In this document: piece after piece, positions 22,330 through 31,664 of the stretch
Position numbering within the stretch: position 1 is the stretch's first letter
Layout of the letters: the number at the start of each line of letters is the position of its first letter
From: Flavobacterium sp.
Lineage (GTDB): Bacteria > Bacteroidota > Bacteroidia > Flavobacteriales > Flavobacteriaceae
DNA: 64,000 nt
Direction: 5' to 3'
Assembly: GCA_012837155.1 (NCBI GenBank)
Contig: CP051546.1
Span: 2,607,699-2,671,698, forward strand
Translations under genes and position numbers: made by a program
The notes under the pieces: model-generated
What the model saw: only the letters and a program-made list of their open reading frames with translations
Database searches by the model: none
What the model was told of the DNA's origin: nothing

Positions 22330-23518
22330 TTATTGATTCTTTCTAATTTTTATCATTTTTTTATTGTTTTTTGGCATTTTTACCATTTCAAACTTCACAT
22401 TAGAAGTTTTACTAATAAGATCCAACAGATATTCTAAAGTTTGGTCTTTTTTAACAACTCCTGTAAAAGTGCAATTTGCCGCCGATGGATTTTCAAACTT
22501 AAAGTCCACATCATACCATCGTCTTAATTTTTCCATGATAGTAGCCAGCTTCTCTTTTTCAAAAAGAATTTCCCTCTTTCCAGGCTACCTCTTGGTAAAC
22601 ATCTACCACATCTACCCCTATTGAAGAATTATTTCCTTTAACCAAACTCCCCTTTTGACCTGGTTTCAAAATCACGTTGACAATCCCCTGATTCAAAGCA
22701 CTCAACTGAACACTCCCCTCTAACAATGTTGTGCTAAAAAAGTCATCATCACCATAAGAACTCACATTAAAATGAGTCCCCAAAACCGTTACATTGGCTG
22801 TTTTAGTTTGCACTATAAAGGGCTTCTTCTTATCTTTTTTGACTTCAAAATAAGCTTCTCCTTCTACAGAAACCACCCTTTCTTTTCCAACAAACTGCGT
22901 TGGAAATTTCAATGAAGTGGCTGAATTTAACCAAACTGATGTACCATCTGGCAATTCGATTTGATAAATCCCTCCATTAGGGACATATAATGTATTATAA
23001 GTTATTTCGCCAGAGTTTATAGTTATTGCATTGGCAAGCGAACTAAATTTTAACACTTTGGTCTTATTAACAATTTTAGCACCAGCAACTGCCTTTATTT
23101 CTTCATTTTGATGCTCCTCCAAATCTACTTCCGTGCCATCTGCTAAGACCAAAGTAGCCTTATCATAAGCTCTATTTTTAGCCTGAGACACCACAAGGTT
23201 TTGCTTGTAACCATTCTGATACCATAAAAAAGAACTTATCGCTATACCAACAAATACCGCCACATATTTTAAAATTCTAGAAAACACTTTTGTTTTAGAT
23301 ATAGAAATTATCTTAGTCTCATTTGTCTTTTCGATAAACTTTTGGTATGCTAAATCTGTATCAATAGGATGCTTTAACTCTAAGGTCGAAAAATAAACTT
23401 TAACTGCTTCAGCGTACTCCTGTCGATTATTTAAAATCCACTCTTCTAAAAACTCCTCTTCTCCCAAAGTGGTGTCTCCTTTGAAATATTTTAACAAGAT
23501 TATTTCTATTTCTTCCAT
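22330..23518 (-). CDS. FecR-family anti-sigma factor (frame-broken near C-terminus)
   Basis: About 395 aa. A cytoplasmic N-terminal region (MEEIEIILLKYFKGD) precedes a membrane segment (residues about 82-98, ILKYVAVFVGIAISSFLW). The FecR periplasmic domain (VPNGGIYQIELPDGTSVWLNSATSLKFP, positions about 195-225, key GTSVWLNSAT) follows, then a DUF4974 C-terminal domain (MEKLRRWYDVDFKFE). The frame breaks at about 22550-22570; lengthening the A3 and T5 runs by one base each gives the family pattern WKEGKFFFEKEKL. It senses SusC through its STN domain and controls the divergent ECF sigma factor. It is transcribed toward susC, about 110-180 bp upstream. Confidence 0.9.
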
Positions 23519-23682
23519 ATACCTACCAGTCTTTTATATTTTTAAGTTTGTTATTAACTTAATTTTATGTTAATTCGCCTCTAGTAAGACAATCTAAAAA
23601 TAAAACCCCCTTACTTTTTTTTATTTTTTTATATAAAATTTATAACATACTGTAAATCATTACCAAAAATAGCAAGATAAAT

Positions 23683-24276
23683 ATGCCTTATTCTTTTAAA
23701 CATGACCATTCCTTAATTGACGCACTTAAGAAAGGAAACGAAGAAGCATATAAATATTTATATGAAACCAAATACAAAGAAATTGTATTTTACACAAATG
23801 GTTTGACGCGAGATTATGACAAAGCGGAAGATATTGTACAAGAAGTCATTTTTAAACTCTGGAAAAACAGAAGTGAAATAGAGATTACCAGCTCTATCAA
23901 AAGCTATTTGTATAAAGCAGCCTATTATTCCTTTATAAATGAATATAAAAAAGAGAAACGGAAAGAAAGTTTATCAGAAAAAATTCAAAAAACAGCCGTT
24001 CTTGAATTGATAGAATGCGATGAAGAACACACCCAAAAAAAACTGAAGCATATTGCTCAAATAATAGAGCAACTACCTCCAAAAAGAAAAGAAATTTTTA
24101 TCATGAGCAAGACCGAAGGATTGACTTATGAAGAAATTGCAGAACATCTTAAAATTTCAGTAAAAACAGTAGAAAGCCAAATAAGTAAGGCTTTGAGCGA
24201 AATTAGACTTCAAATCAAAGAAGCAAACCTTGACAAAACAATTCTACTAGCCATTCTATTCTACTGCTATTTTTAA
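23683..24276 (+). CDS. ECF RNA polymerase sigma factor, FecI/sigma-70 family
   Basis: Encodes 197 aa. Region 2 (residues about 25-90: YKEIVFYTNGLTRDYDKAEDIVQEVIFKLWKNR, key DKAEDIVQEVF-like core) binds the -10 element. Region 4 (about 130-180: LPPKRKEIFIMSKTEGLTYEEIAEHL, key LTYEEIA and SVKTVESQI) binds the -35 element. It ends with a short hydrophobic tail (ILLAILFYCYF). It likely directs transcription of the susC/D operon when released by FecR. It is divergent from fecR, with 164 bp between them, whereas FecI and FecR genes more often follow one another. Confidence 0.93.
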   Translation: MPYSFKHDHSLIDALKKGNEEAYKYLYETKYKEIVFYTNGLTRDYDKAEDIVQEVIFKLWKNRSEIEITSSIKSYLYKAAYYSFINEYKKEKRKESLSEKIQKTAVLELIECDEEHTQKKLKHIAQIIEQLPPKRKEIFIMSKTEGLTYEEIAEHLKISVKTVESQISKALSEIRLQIKEANLDKTILLAILFYCYF

Positions 24277-24279
24277 ATA

Positions 24280-24318
24280 AAAATGAGACGCCAAAAGACG
24301 GTCTCATTTTTATTTAAA
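24280..24318. terminator. Bidirectional terminator between sigma gene and DUF6786 gene
   Basis: AAAAATGAGAC / GTCTCATTTTT form a hairpin with A- and T-runs on either side. It lies between the convergent stops at 24276 (plus) and 24329 (minus). Confidence 0.85.
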
Positions 24319-24328
24319 AAAGACACTA

Positions 24329-25570
24329 TTACAACGCAATAGCATCCACACCAACGCCTAATATTTTTTTTGCAATTACATCCAAACTCTCTTTGTTTCC
24401 TTTCAAATGGATGGTTCTGTGCTTGTGTTGGATGCTTTTGCCTGGAGACAAAGCAGCCGCTGGCGATGAACTTTCTACTTCATAAAATTTACCTAACTGT
24501 TTTCCGTCAATTGGACCATCATTATAGGAATTCGCTGCGTCGCCAGAAAATGGATTGTCTTGCATTTTCCATAATGAATTCACATAATCTTTGGCACCGT
24601 TAGGTAAATCAAACTGAGCAATAGTTAATACACCATTCACAGCATCGTAACTTCCTAATAAAGGCAAGGCTCTTGAAGGAGAAACGCCTATTTTGCTGCG
24701 ATGATTGGCATCGGCTTTGAACAAAATCAACCCCTTATCCGCTTTGAGTCGGTCGGCAGGAACTTTTCCAAAATAATCATCGGTTACTATCTTACCCAAT
24801 TGTTTTTCGTCTCCTTGCTTGTAAGGTACTGCCACAGTAGTTTTATCTGAAGCATTCATCATACTCAGAATCCAAATCGAAAGCATTCCTGTTTTTTTGT
24901 CCCAAGCCTTTGTTCCTTTATTGGTCAACGTATTTTGCGACTCAAAACCCACTGCTTGCACGCCTTCTGGCAAGGCGGTTGTCAAAGCATTCTCGATTGC
25001 TTTTTTATCCAATAATTTAATATCTCTGTTTACCAACAAATCGAATGTATTTCCTGAAAAATTCTCCAAGTGCATTTCTTTTTCAAACTTAGCTTCGGTA
25101 TCTGTACTTGAAACCAAGGTAAACGCTTCGGTATCCAATTCTTTAGGAACAAACCAGTTCGCAAAATCGAATGTAACTCCTTTTTTGAAGAAAATAGAAA
25201 ATTGTCCTCCTTCTGGCCCTAACCAAAAGCGTTCTTCTCCTCCAAATACATTGATGTGTTCTGCTGGCTTCCCAGAAGCAATTAACTCGTGATTAACCCA
25301 ACCAAAACTAGCCCCTTTGCTTCCTTCGGCAGTACTGGTCATCACCCGCCCTTGGTATCCTGGTGCAATAATAACCTGAGCTCCTGTGCTGTCTTTTCCT
25401 AGTACAACTAAATCTTTGTGGTACTTTTTTAAGAAATTCAAATCGTAGCCAAAGCTGCCTTTAGCATATTCCTCTGTTGCAACTGCTGAATTGGTTGTCT
25501 TTTCTGCTTTTTTACATGCTCCAAATGCCATGATTAACGCGATTGAAGCTACTGGAAGGATTTTTTTCAT
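24329..25570 (-). CDS. DUF6786-family lipoprotein
   Basis: Encodes 413 aa, with lipoprotein signal MKKILPVASIALIMAFGAC. The body matches the pattern of DUF6786 proteins found near Bacteroidota glycan genes: a beta-rich domain with WVNHELI, EERFWLGPEGGQFSIFF and HRSKIGVSPSRALPLLGSYD. The overall beta-sandwich look, with Glu/His-containing motifs such as ERFWLGPEGG, recalls galactose mutarotase-like folds, but that is inference. It is the first minus-strand gene of the hydrolase run and may process or bind sugars. No activity is known to me. Confidence 0.65.
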   Translation of the reverse strand: MKKILPVASIALIMAFGACKKAEKTTNSAVATEEYAKGSFGYDLNFLKKYHKDLVVLGKDSTGAQVIIAPGYQGRVMTSTAEGSKGASFGWVNHELIASGKPAEHINVFGGEERFWLGPEGGQFSIFFKKGVTFDFANWFVPKELDTEAFTLVSSTDTEAKFEKEMHLENFSGNTFDLLVNRDIKLLDKKAIENALTTALPEGVQAVGFESQNTLTNKGTKAWDKKTGMLSIWILSMMNASDKTTVAVPYKQGDEKQLGKIVTDDYFGKVPADRLKADKGLILFKADANHRSKIGVSPSRALPLLGSYDAVNGVLTIAQFDLPNGAKDYVNSLWKMQDNPFSGDAANSYNDGPIDGKQLGKFYEVESSSPAAALSPGKSIQHKHRTIHLKGNKESLDVIAKKILGVGVDAIAL

Positions 25571-25684
25571 TTTCGTTTTTTTTTAAATTATTATTGTTTA
25601 CTATTAATTTCTTTGATAAAATTCTTTTTTGCCAATTAGGATAAAGTGGCTCTCTCAAGTTGTTTTTCTATATTGTCTAAAAAA

Positions 25685-28330
25685 TTATTTTTTTATTCCA
25701 ATCTTCCCACCAGTATATATCATAAGTATCCAATCTTTCTCACTATTTACCGCTCCTTGATTTTTTCCATTGATAAACACTTCATATACCCCTTTTTTCA
25801 AACCTTGAACCTTTAATTGTATATTAAAATTCTTAGTCCATGGCATTTTCAAATCTGAAAGTGTATTTTTGATGGATAAATATATAACTTTTTCTTTTAA
25901 AGAAGCCTCTTTTATTACTATGCCGTTAACTCCTACGGCTATTTTTTTATCAAAATCAATATAGCCTCCTTGCAATTCCCGATAAGCTTCAGCCAAACCT
26001 GTAAATATTCCTGAACCCTCGCCCCAACTCGGACTGGTTCGCATTGCCGATTGTGGATGGGCTTCGTGGTCAATATTTTCAGGGCCTAATCCGTAAGAAT
26101 AAATATTCGTATATTCATAAATTCCATTCGCTTTATGAGTGGGTAAATTCAATAAAACAGCCGAAGATCGGGCTGCCGCTACGCCTCTTTCGATTAAATC
26201 TTGTCGCCCTAGCATTTTGCCATACCAAATATAGGGCTTTACGGTTTCTGCTTGACGGGCATCGAGCATCGTTGCATTATCGGCATTATCGGCAGTAAAT
26301 CCTCCGAAAGGGAAGGCCGTATAAATAAAATGCGGATTCCAAGAGCATTGCGAAAAACTAAGATAATCAATACACGACTCCCCTTCTTTCAAATACTTGG
26401 GATTTTGAGTAGCCGTATATAACTGAGCAAATCCTTCGCTAGCCCAAATAGTAGAGAGATTTCCTCGGGCAATTTGATGCTGCCACACATCTCGGTCAAA
26501 AGCCAAAGGTTTCAATCCGTCCGAATAATACTGCTCCATATCAATCCATTTTTGTTCTGGAAGAATTTCTTTTTCTAAGAATTGAGCTATTTTCTCAGCA
26601 GCATCTCGGTAGTTGTTATCCTTCGTAGCGTTGTACATGGCCGCCAAAAACCACATACTGGCTGCGGGATGCGCACTGTATTTTAATATGGTTGATTGCT
26701 CCATTTGGGTGGTTACATAGGAAGGAACTGCCCCGCGAGAATCGACAACTGTAATAAGCCAATTGGCATACGGTTTTAAATAGTCGACAATGCGTTCGTC
26801 TTTTTCGCAACGCAAATAATAATCTAATAAATGCGCTCCTGTTTTACTCATAGCTGTAATCTCATACGAATCGCTTTTTCGCAAAAAAAACTGATTCTTG
26901 CCATGAGGCGGATCCGAAAATTGCAACCCCCAAGTTTTGTCATTGGCATTGTATAGGGTAGCAAACAAACCGTGTTCATTGCGTGGTGCTTGCAAACAAA
27001 AATTAATAATACGATGCGCTTTATCTATCATATCGGGCTTATTGAGTTGCTTGCCCCAAAACCAAAATCCAGAAGCATCCCGAGCATTATTCCAAAAATC
27101 GGAATTATGAATCACATCGTTCCACCAATTAATTGCCGAACGATACCCTCCAACGGCCACTCCATTCATATCAAACTGCAGCCAAGAGCCGTGGTCTTCG
27201 TATCCTTTCAAAGGCAAATCAATATCAGGGTATTTACTAGGGTTAAATGTAATTGAATCGACTAATCTGAAATATTCTTCAAAAGGCATCGTCAAATGGG
27301 GATGATTCATAAATACCTCATGACCGTACTCTCTCCACTGATGTTGGCTTACCTGCTGAAAAGCCGTATTCTCGTTTGCTTGTGCATCAACAAACAAATC
27401 GAAAGCATATTTCAATCGATTGGAATTCAGCGTTCGAATCATACTCTTATCATTGGTTCGTTGGTATCGAATATGATGCGCTATGATATTATCCATGAAT
27501 CCGAAAGTAAAAACAGGCTTTGGAGTAAGTCCTGATTTCACGTTCAAATCCAAGCCAGTAGGCATCGTGTATTTCGAATCCACAATAGGTGCCGAATAGA
27601 TATTACGAGCAATATCGATAGTCCGTCGGGCATCTGGCGAAACTACTGCATATTTATTAATCGCATTCAAATCGGGAACTAAGGCTGCAAACAATCCTTT
27701 TTCTTGCATAATTACGGCAGGCGCATGAAAGGCTCGATCCCCTATGATTTGGTCTTGAGCAGGCAATAATTTGAATCGGTTTTGTTTGGAATCTTCATTG
27801 TCGAATTTCAATCCGGGTGTATGAATAAAGGATGGAATTCCGTTTAAATTAAAAGTAAAAGTCGAAAGCAAATAATCCAATTGAACAGGACTTCCTGACA
27901 AAACAGCTTCGGTTTCGATATGAAAATAATGCTGATCTTTAGGAAGCGAGATGTATTGTACAAACGCATTTTTTCCTGATTTCCCAAGGAGTTTTACCCG
28001 ATTATTCCCCTTGTCCACCGTAATTGTTTGCAATACATTGGAGGCTAAAAATCGATGTTCTAAATCCAATTGGTCATTGAACAATTGGGTTGCTCCCTTT
28101 GGAAATTCTTTTGGACTAGCAAAAGAACTTACCACCAAAACCCATTTCTCTTCTTTCTTAGAAAAATATTCTTGCTGAATACGCATTCCTTGCGGAGTAA
28201 ACCGCGCCTTTACCCATTGATTTTCTATTTCAATAATTCCTTTTTTTTGTATAATCTTGGTTTGTGATTGAGCAATAGAAATAAACAATCCGCTCATAAT
28301 AAAATAATAATAAACTGCTTTTTTTAACAT
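25685..28330 (-). CDS. Unrecognised secreted 881-aa protein, possible alpha/alpha-toroid hydrolase
   Basis: A signal peptide (residues 1-22, ending AQSQ) is followed by a beta-rich N-terminal domain (about 25-290). A long helical, Trp/His/Tyr-rich region (about 300-780) has HQWREYGHEVFMNHPH, GYEDHGSWLQFDMNGV, RDASGFWFWGKQL and EMEQYYSDGLKP-type segments. A short beta-sandwich closes the C-terminus (about 800-880). An N-terminal beta domain plus central helical toroid is the layout of several polysaccharide lyases and glycosidases (for example heparinase II/III-like, GH88/105-like), but I see no signature that fixes a family. It is transcribed with GH172 25 bp upstream, which supports a role in glycan breakdown. 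Confidence 0.6.
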   Translation of the reverse strand: MLKKAVYYYFIMSGLFISIAQSQTKIIQKKGIIEIENQWVKARFTPQGMRIQQEYFSKKEEKWVLVVSSFASPKEFPKGATQLFNDQLDLEHRFLASNVLQTITVDKGNNRVKLLGKSGKNAFVQYISLPKDQHYFHIETEAVLSGSPVQLDYLLSTFTFNLNGIPSFIHTPGLKFDNEDSKQNRFKLLPAQDQIIGDRAFHAPAVIMQEKGLFAALVPDLNAINKYAVVSPDARRTIDIARNIYSAPIVDSKYTMPTGLDLNVKSGLTPKPVFTFGFMDNIIAHHIRYQRTNDKSMIRTLNSNRLKYAFDLFVDAQANENTAFQQVSQHQWREYGHEVFMNHPHLTMPFEEYFRLVDSITFNPSKYPDIDLPLKGYEDHGSWLQFDMNGVAVGGYRSAINWWNDVIHNSDFWNNARDASGFWFWGKQLNKPDMIDKAHRIINFCLQAPRNEHGLFATLYNANDKTWGLQFSDPPHGKNQFFLRKSDSYEITAMSKTGAHLLDYYLRCEKDERIVDYLKPYANWLITVVDSRGAVPSYVTTQMEQSTILKYSAHPAASMWFLAAMYNATKDNNYRDAAEKIAQFLEKEILPEQKWIDMEQYYSDGLKPLAFDRDVWQHQIARGNLSTIWASEGFAQLYTATQNPKYLKEGESCIDYLSFSQCSWNPHFIYTAFPFGGFTADNADNATMLDARQAETVKPYIWYGKMLGRQDLIERGVAAARSSAVLLNLPTHKANGIYEYTNIYSYGLGPENIDHEAHPQSAMRTSPSWGEGSGIFTGLAEAYRELQGGYIDFDKKIAVGVNGIVIKEASLKEKVIYLSIKNTLSDLKMPWTKNFNIQLKVQGLKKGVYEVFINGKNQGAVNSEKDWILMIYTGGKIGIKK

Positions 28331-28355
28331 TAGTTTTGAATAATAAATAAATTAA

Positions 28356-30455
28356 TTAATTTTTCCCCCCTTTGAGGAAATTGTTTTCGATTAAAAAATA
28401 GTCAATTCCTAATCCATACTGCTTTCTGTTTCCTTCGGCATTAGTAGGTTTTCCTTTGTAAACCAAACGAATCGTAAAAGTATTATCTACGGGTTCGCAT
28501 TCGCCCAGTTGAATCAATGGAGTGACCATTCCGGAATGATGTGTGTTAAAATTTTGTATTGTTTTTTTAATTCCATTTACATAAATATCGAATGCGCCAC
28601 AAGTAGGACCAACAGTAGTACACATTTGTAATTTGGATTTTTCAAACTGCTCTGTAATTATGAACTCGGCATAATCGTCTGCTTTTTCAAACCATAGATT
28701 GAGCATTTTTCCATTGCTGATTTCTCCCCAGATAGAAAATTCTTCTAAGTTTTCGATTACGCTGTTGCTTTTGGTTCTAACTTTATACAACTCCGCTTCT
28801 ACGGCTCCATCAACTACGTATTGTTTTTTCTTTGCGTTTTCGACTTTTGACCTCAACTCTTGAAGTGTAGGTAACGGCTTCGCTGCCATTTCGGGCAAAG
28901 GCAGTCGATTGTGTTTCACTCCTGAAATGGCATACCAAAAGGTAGTTTGCGTGTATTGCAAGAAAAACCAGCTAGAACGGGTACCACAAGAGGCTTCCAT
29001 ATCAAATTTTATTCGTTTTTCAAAAGGAATGGCATCGAGTACTCTAGTACGAGAACACACATTGTATCCCATTGCATTTTGCTCTCCTACAATGATATTT
29101 CCAAGAAAAGGCTTAGAGAATTCATCATTTGGCGTAGGCACTACACCCCCTGCCCAACCGTAATAATCCTCGGTTCCTGTTCCAAAATGAGAGGGAAAAT
29201 TTCGCTTAAAATCGTCGTCTACATATATTTTTTCGTCGCCTTCGCCCCACCAACCTTCGCTTGGATTTAATGCGGTAAATTCGTCGCCTACAACGACCCC
29301 TTTTCCTTGTGCTTCTAAGAAATTCCAATCGAATAATGGGAAAGTAGGATACGGCTCGTCCATACGCCAAGTAGCGTGAAAATGCATCGAATTGGACTGC
29401 CAAATCATGGGAGCAGTAATCATTTTTATACTCACATCGGCTGCAGTAGCGCCTAAATTTTTCAAACTAATTGTGGCTTCTTTTTGATAAGGCATAACCC
29501 AACGGCATATCATAGTCCCTTGCTTGGTTACCTCCCGTTCCCACATGGTGTAAGGTTGTTGTTTGCCTACATTATTAAAAAAATCGCCTACTGGAGCCCA
29601 AATAGTCTGCTCCTTGTCGAAAGTAGCTGTCAACACTACAGAACGCAACAAATTAGGAATGTTTTCTTTGTTTTTGATAGTAATCTCGAATTGCTTTACA
29701 GCATTATTCCCTTTGGGTAAATCGATGGTTACTTCTTTACCGGCTTCAATGGTTTGATTTCTTTCGATAGCGTTCCCCGTAGCATTCGTCGGATGTACCA
29801 ATTCTTTTCCTACCTTATCCCGCAACGCTTTGGTTTGATTGAATTGCTCCATAGTAAAAGTCTCTACAGGCGTTCCCTTTGGATATTTTCGATAATTGAT
29901 GATGTTATAAAAGGCTTTATTATCCATCGTTATTTTACAGCTCTTAGCATACGGAATTGGAAAATACAAATTCCCTGCTCGTGTGCTTGTCTCGCCAAAT
30001 GGAGATTCAATAAACCCTTTTCCTTGAACCAAATTAAAGAAGTTAGTATTAATTACAGGCTCTTTGGCACCATCCAAATAAAATTTAATATTGGCTCCTG
30101 TTACATTATTCAGTCCATAATAAAAACATACCGCCCAAAGTCGAGTGATACAGCCGGGGCCCTGATCTTCCATGATAACCCATTCTGTTTTTCCATTAAT
30201 GACTTCGGTACGAATGAATCCTACTCCATCGCTATCAGCAAACCAACCTGGCAATTTAGGAGAAACCGATTCCCGATTATACGAACTCGCTTGTAGGGAC
30301 TTGTAATTAGATGTGGGAAATTGACTTAGTTGCTCTCGGTTGACCATTTCTTTTAAAACCGATTCGATGGTAACTTTTTTTTGTATGTTTTTTTGTCCAC
30401 GAGACTGTAATGCTACTGTTAGAAATAGCAATCCTAAGAGGATTTTGTTTTTCAT
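28356..30455 (-). CDS. GH172 (DUF2961) glycoside hydrolase, long form
   Basis: Encodes 699 aa with signal peptide MKNKILLGLLFLTVALQSRG. The DUF2961/GH172 core (residues about 50-410) shows WVIMEDQGPGCITRLWAV, IKFYLDGAKEPVINTNFFN, NLYFPIPYAKSCKITMDN and FGTGTEDYYGWAGG, the last being the family hallmark. A C-terminal beta-sandwich (about 550-690) follows. Characterised GH172 enzymes act on alpha-fructofuranoside or alpha-arabinofuranoside linkages (difructose anhydride I synthase/hydrolase, exo-D-arabinofuranosidase). The exact substrate here is unknown. An IS630 copy ends 21 bp upstream of the start and may have removed or replaced the native promoter. Confidence 0.88.
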   Translation of the reverse strand: MKNKILLGLLFLTVALQSRGQKNIQKKVTIESVLKEMVNREQLSQFPTSNYKSLQASSYNRESVSPKLPGWFADSDGVGFIRTEVINGKTEWVIMEDQGPGCITRLWAVCFYYGLNNVTGANIKFYLDGAKEPVINTNFFNLVQGKGFIESPFGETSTRAGNLYFPIPYAKSCKITMDNKAFYNIINYRKYPKGTPVETFTMEQFNQTKALRDKVGKELVHPTNATGNAIERNQTIEAGKEVTIDLPKGNNAVKQFEITIKNKENIPNLLRSVVLTATFDKEQTIWAPVGDFFNNVGKQQPYTMWEREVTKQGTMICRWVMPYQKEATISLKNLGATAADVSIKMITAPMIWQSNSMHFHATWRMDEPYPTFPLFDWNFLEAQGKGVVVGDEFTALNPSEGWWGEGDEKIYVDDDFKRNFPSHFGTGTEDYYGWAGGVVPTPNDEFSKPFLGNIIVGEQNAMGYNVCSRTRVLDAIPFEKRIKFDMEASCGTRSSWFFLQYTQTTFWYAISGVKHNRLPLPEMAAKPLPTLQELRSKVENAKKKQYVVDGAVEAELYKVRTKSNSVIENLEEFSIWGEISNGKMLNLWFEKADDYAEFIITEQFEKSKLQMCTTVGPTCGAFDIYVNGIKKTIQNFNTHHSGMVTPLIQLGECEPVDNTFTIRLVYKGKPTNAEGNRKQYGLGIDYFLIENNFLKGGKN

Positions 30456-30476
30456 TTTATATTTATAATTGTTATA

Positions 30477-31566
30477 AGTACATTCTAAAAATTAATAATA
30501 CATTTTGTTCCAAACCCATTCAAAACATCATTTAGGTTCAATTTTAAATTTTCAAATGAAGTATAAGCCTCAAATTTTAACCATTTATATTTAACAAATC
30601 TCCACAAGATTTCAATTAAGTTCAATTCTGGCGAGTAAGGTGGAATAAAATAAATAAGTAAATCTAACTCTTCCCATTCTTTGATTTTTTCTTTGAATTT
30701 CTTACTGGTATGAAGCGAAGAGTTATCCAAAACCACAACTGTTTTTTTAGTTATATTCTCAACAAATTTGTCAAAAAGACAATCATCTTTTCAGAATTTA
30801 TTGTTGTTTCAAAAATATCAAAAACCAAATTACCCAATGTATTCATTAAACCAAAAACACTTACGCTTTTCCCCCGAATTGCAGGCAATAAAATAGGTTC
30901 TCCTTCAGCTTGCCAAGCATACGGAACATTCGGCACTAAACTAAAATGACTTGCGTCACCGTAATATAAGTCAATGTATTGTTCCTGATTTAATTGTGAC
31001 AATTTATCCAATTCCTTTTTTGAATTTAGAAAAGCGCTCTCACAACGTTTTTTTTTCAAAGATTTACGGCATCTTATCCATTTATATTTTAGTCTCTTTT
31101 AAAAAATTTATGAGTGTTTGTTTTGTTATTTTTATTTGATGCTCTCGCTCTAAAATATCCAAAACCACATTCAAATTTCTACTGTTTTCCTTTACTAGTT
31201 CAGGTATTAGGTCAGCTACTTTTTTTAGTTTTAATTTTGCGCCACGACCTTTTTTAACGCCTAATGTTTCCTGTTTGTCTTTTAATGTTTTAGCCATTTC
31301 CCAAGCATTAAAAAACAATGTTACTCGTAATCTTCCAACCTTCATAATTCTAGAAATTTCCATTATGGATTTTTTGTCAACAGAAAGTTTTAGAAACATA
31401 CAGCGCTCCCTGACTACCGAATTAGGGGAGTTTCTATACAAATAATCCACTACTTTTTTTTCCTCCTCTAATAATTCTACATATCTCATTTATGTCGTAT
31501 TTAAAATATAAATATACGAAAAATATGTCAAAAATAAAAATGTATTACTAATTATTTTCAAGTACT
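30477..31566 (-). mobile_element. IS630-family element, copy 1 (1090 bp)
   Basis: Inverted repeats AGTACTTGAAAATAATTAG-type (at 31566) and AGTACATTCTAAAAATTAA-type (at 30477), each followed by TAATACATTTT, are flanked by TA on both sides (30475-30476 and 31567-31568). It has the same length and is nearly identical to the plus-strand copy at 44253-45342. The transposase is broken into three frames here. Confidence 0.92.
30485..31489 (-). pseudogene. IS630 transposase, copy 1 (frame-broken)
   Basis: Three minus-strand pieces. 31489-31082 is the helix-turn-helix part (RYVELLEEEKKVVDYLYRNSP, 135 aa). 31059-30751 is the first DDE part (YIDLYYGDASHFSL, first Asp). 30736-30485 has VLDNSSLHTSKK (second Asp) and PPYSPELNLIEILW (third acidic residue). 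The break at about 30776 is a T5 run (minus-strand reading) that is T6 in copy 2. The break between the first two pieces (ACTAAAATAT) is shared by both copies, so it may be a natural two-ORF arrangement or an ancestral mutation. Confidence 0.88.
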
Positions 31567-31664
31567 TATGTGCACTTTTTTTTATCTAGTGTGACGAAAA
31601 ATTATTCGCAAAAAATGGTGTAAAAAATAGCTGCAATATAATTTACGGCTCTTCGTAACGATGC

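Noticed and set aside
29754-30296. Plus-strand ORF of 180 aa opposite GH172
   Set aside because: It lies wholly inside the GH172 gene on the other strand, and its composition follows the complementary codons; no recognisable domain.
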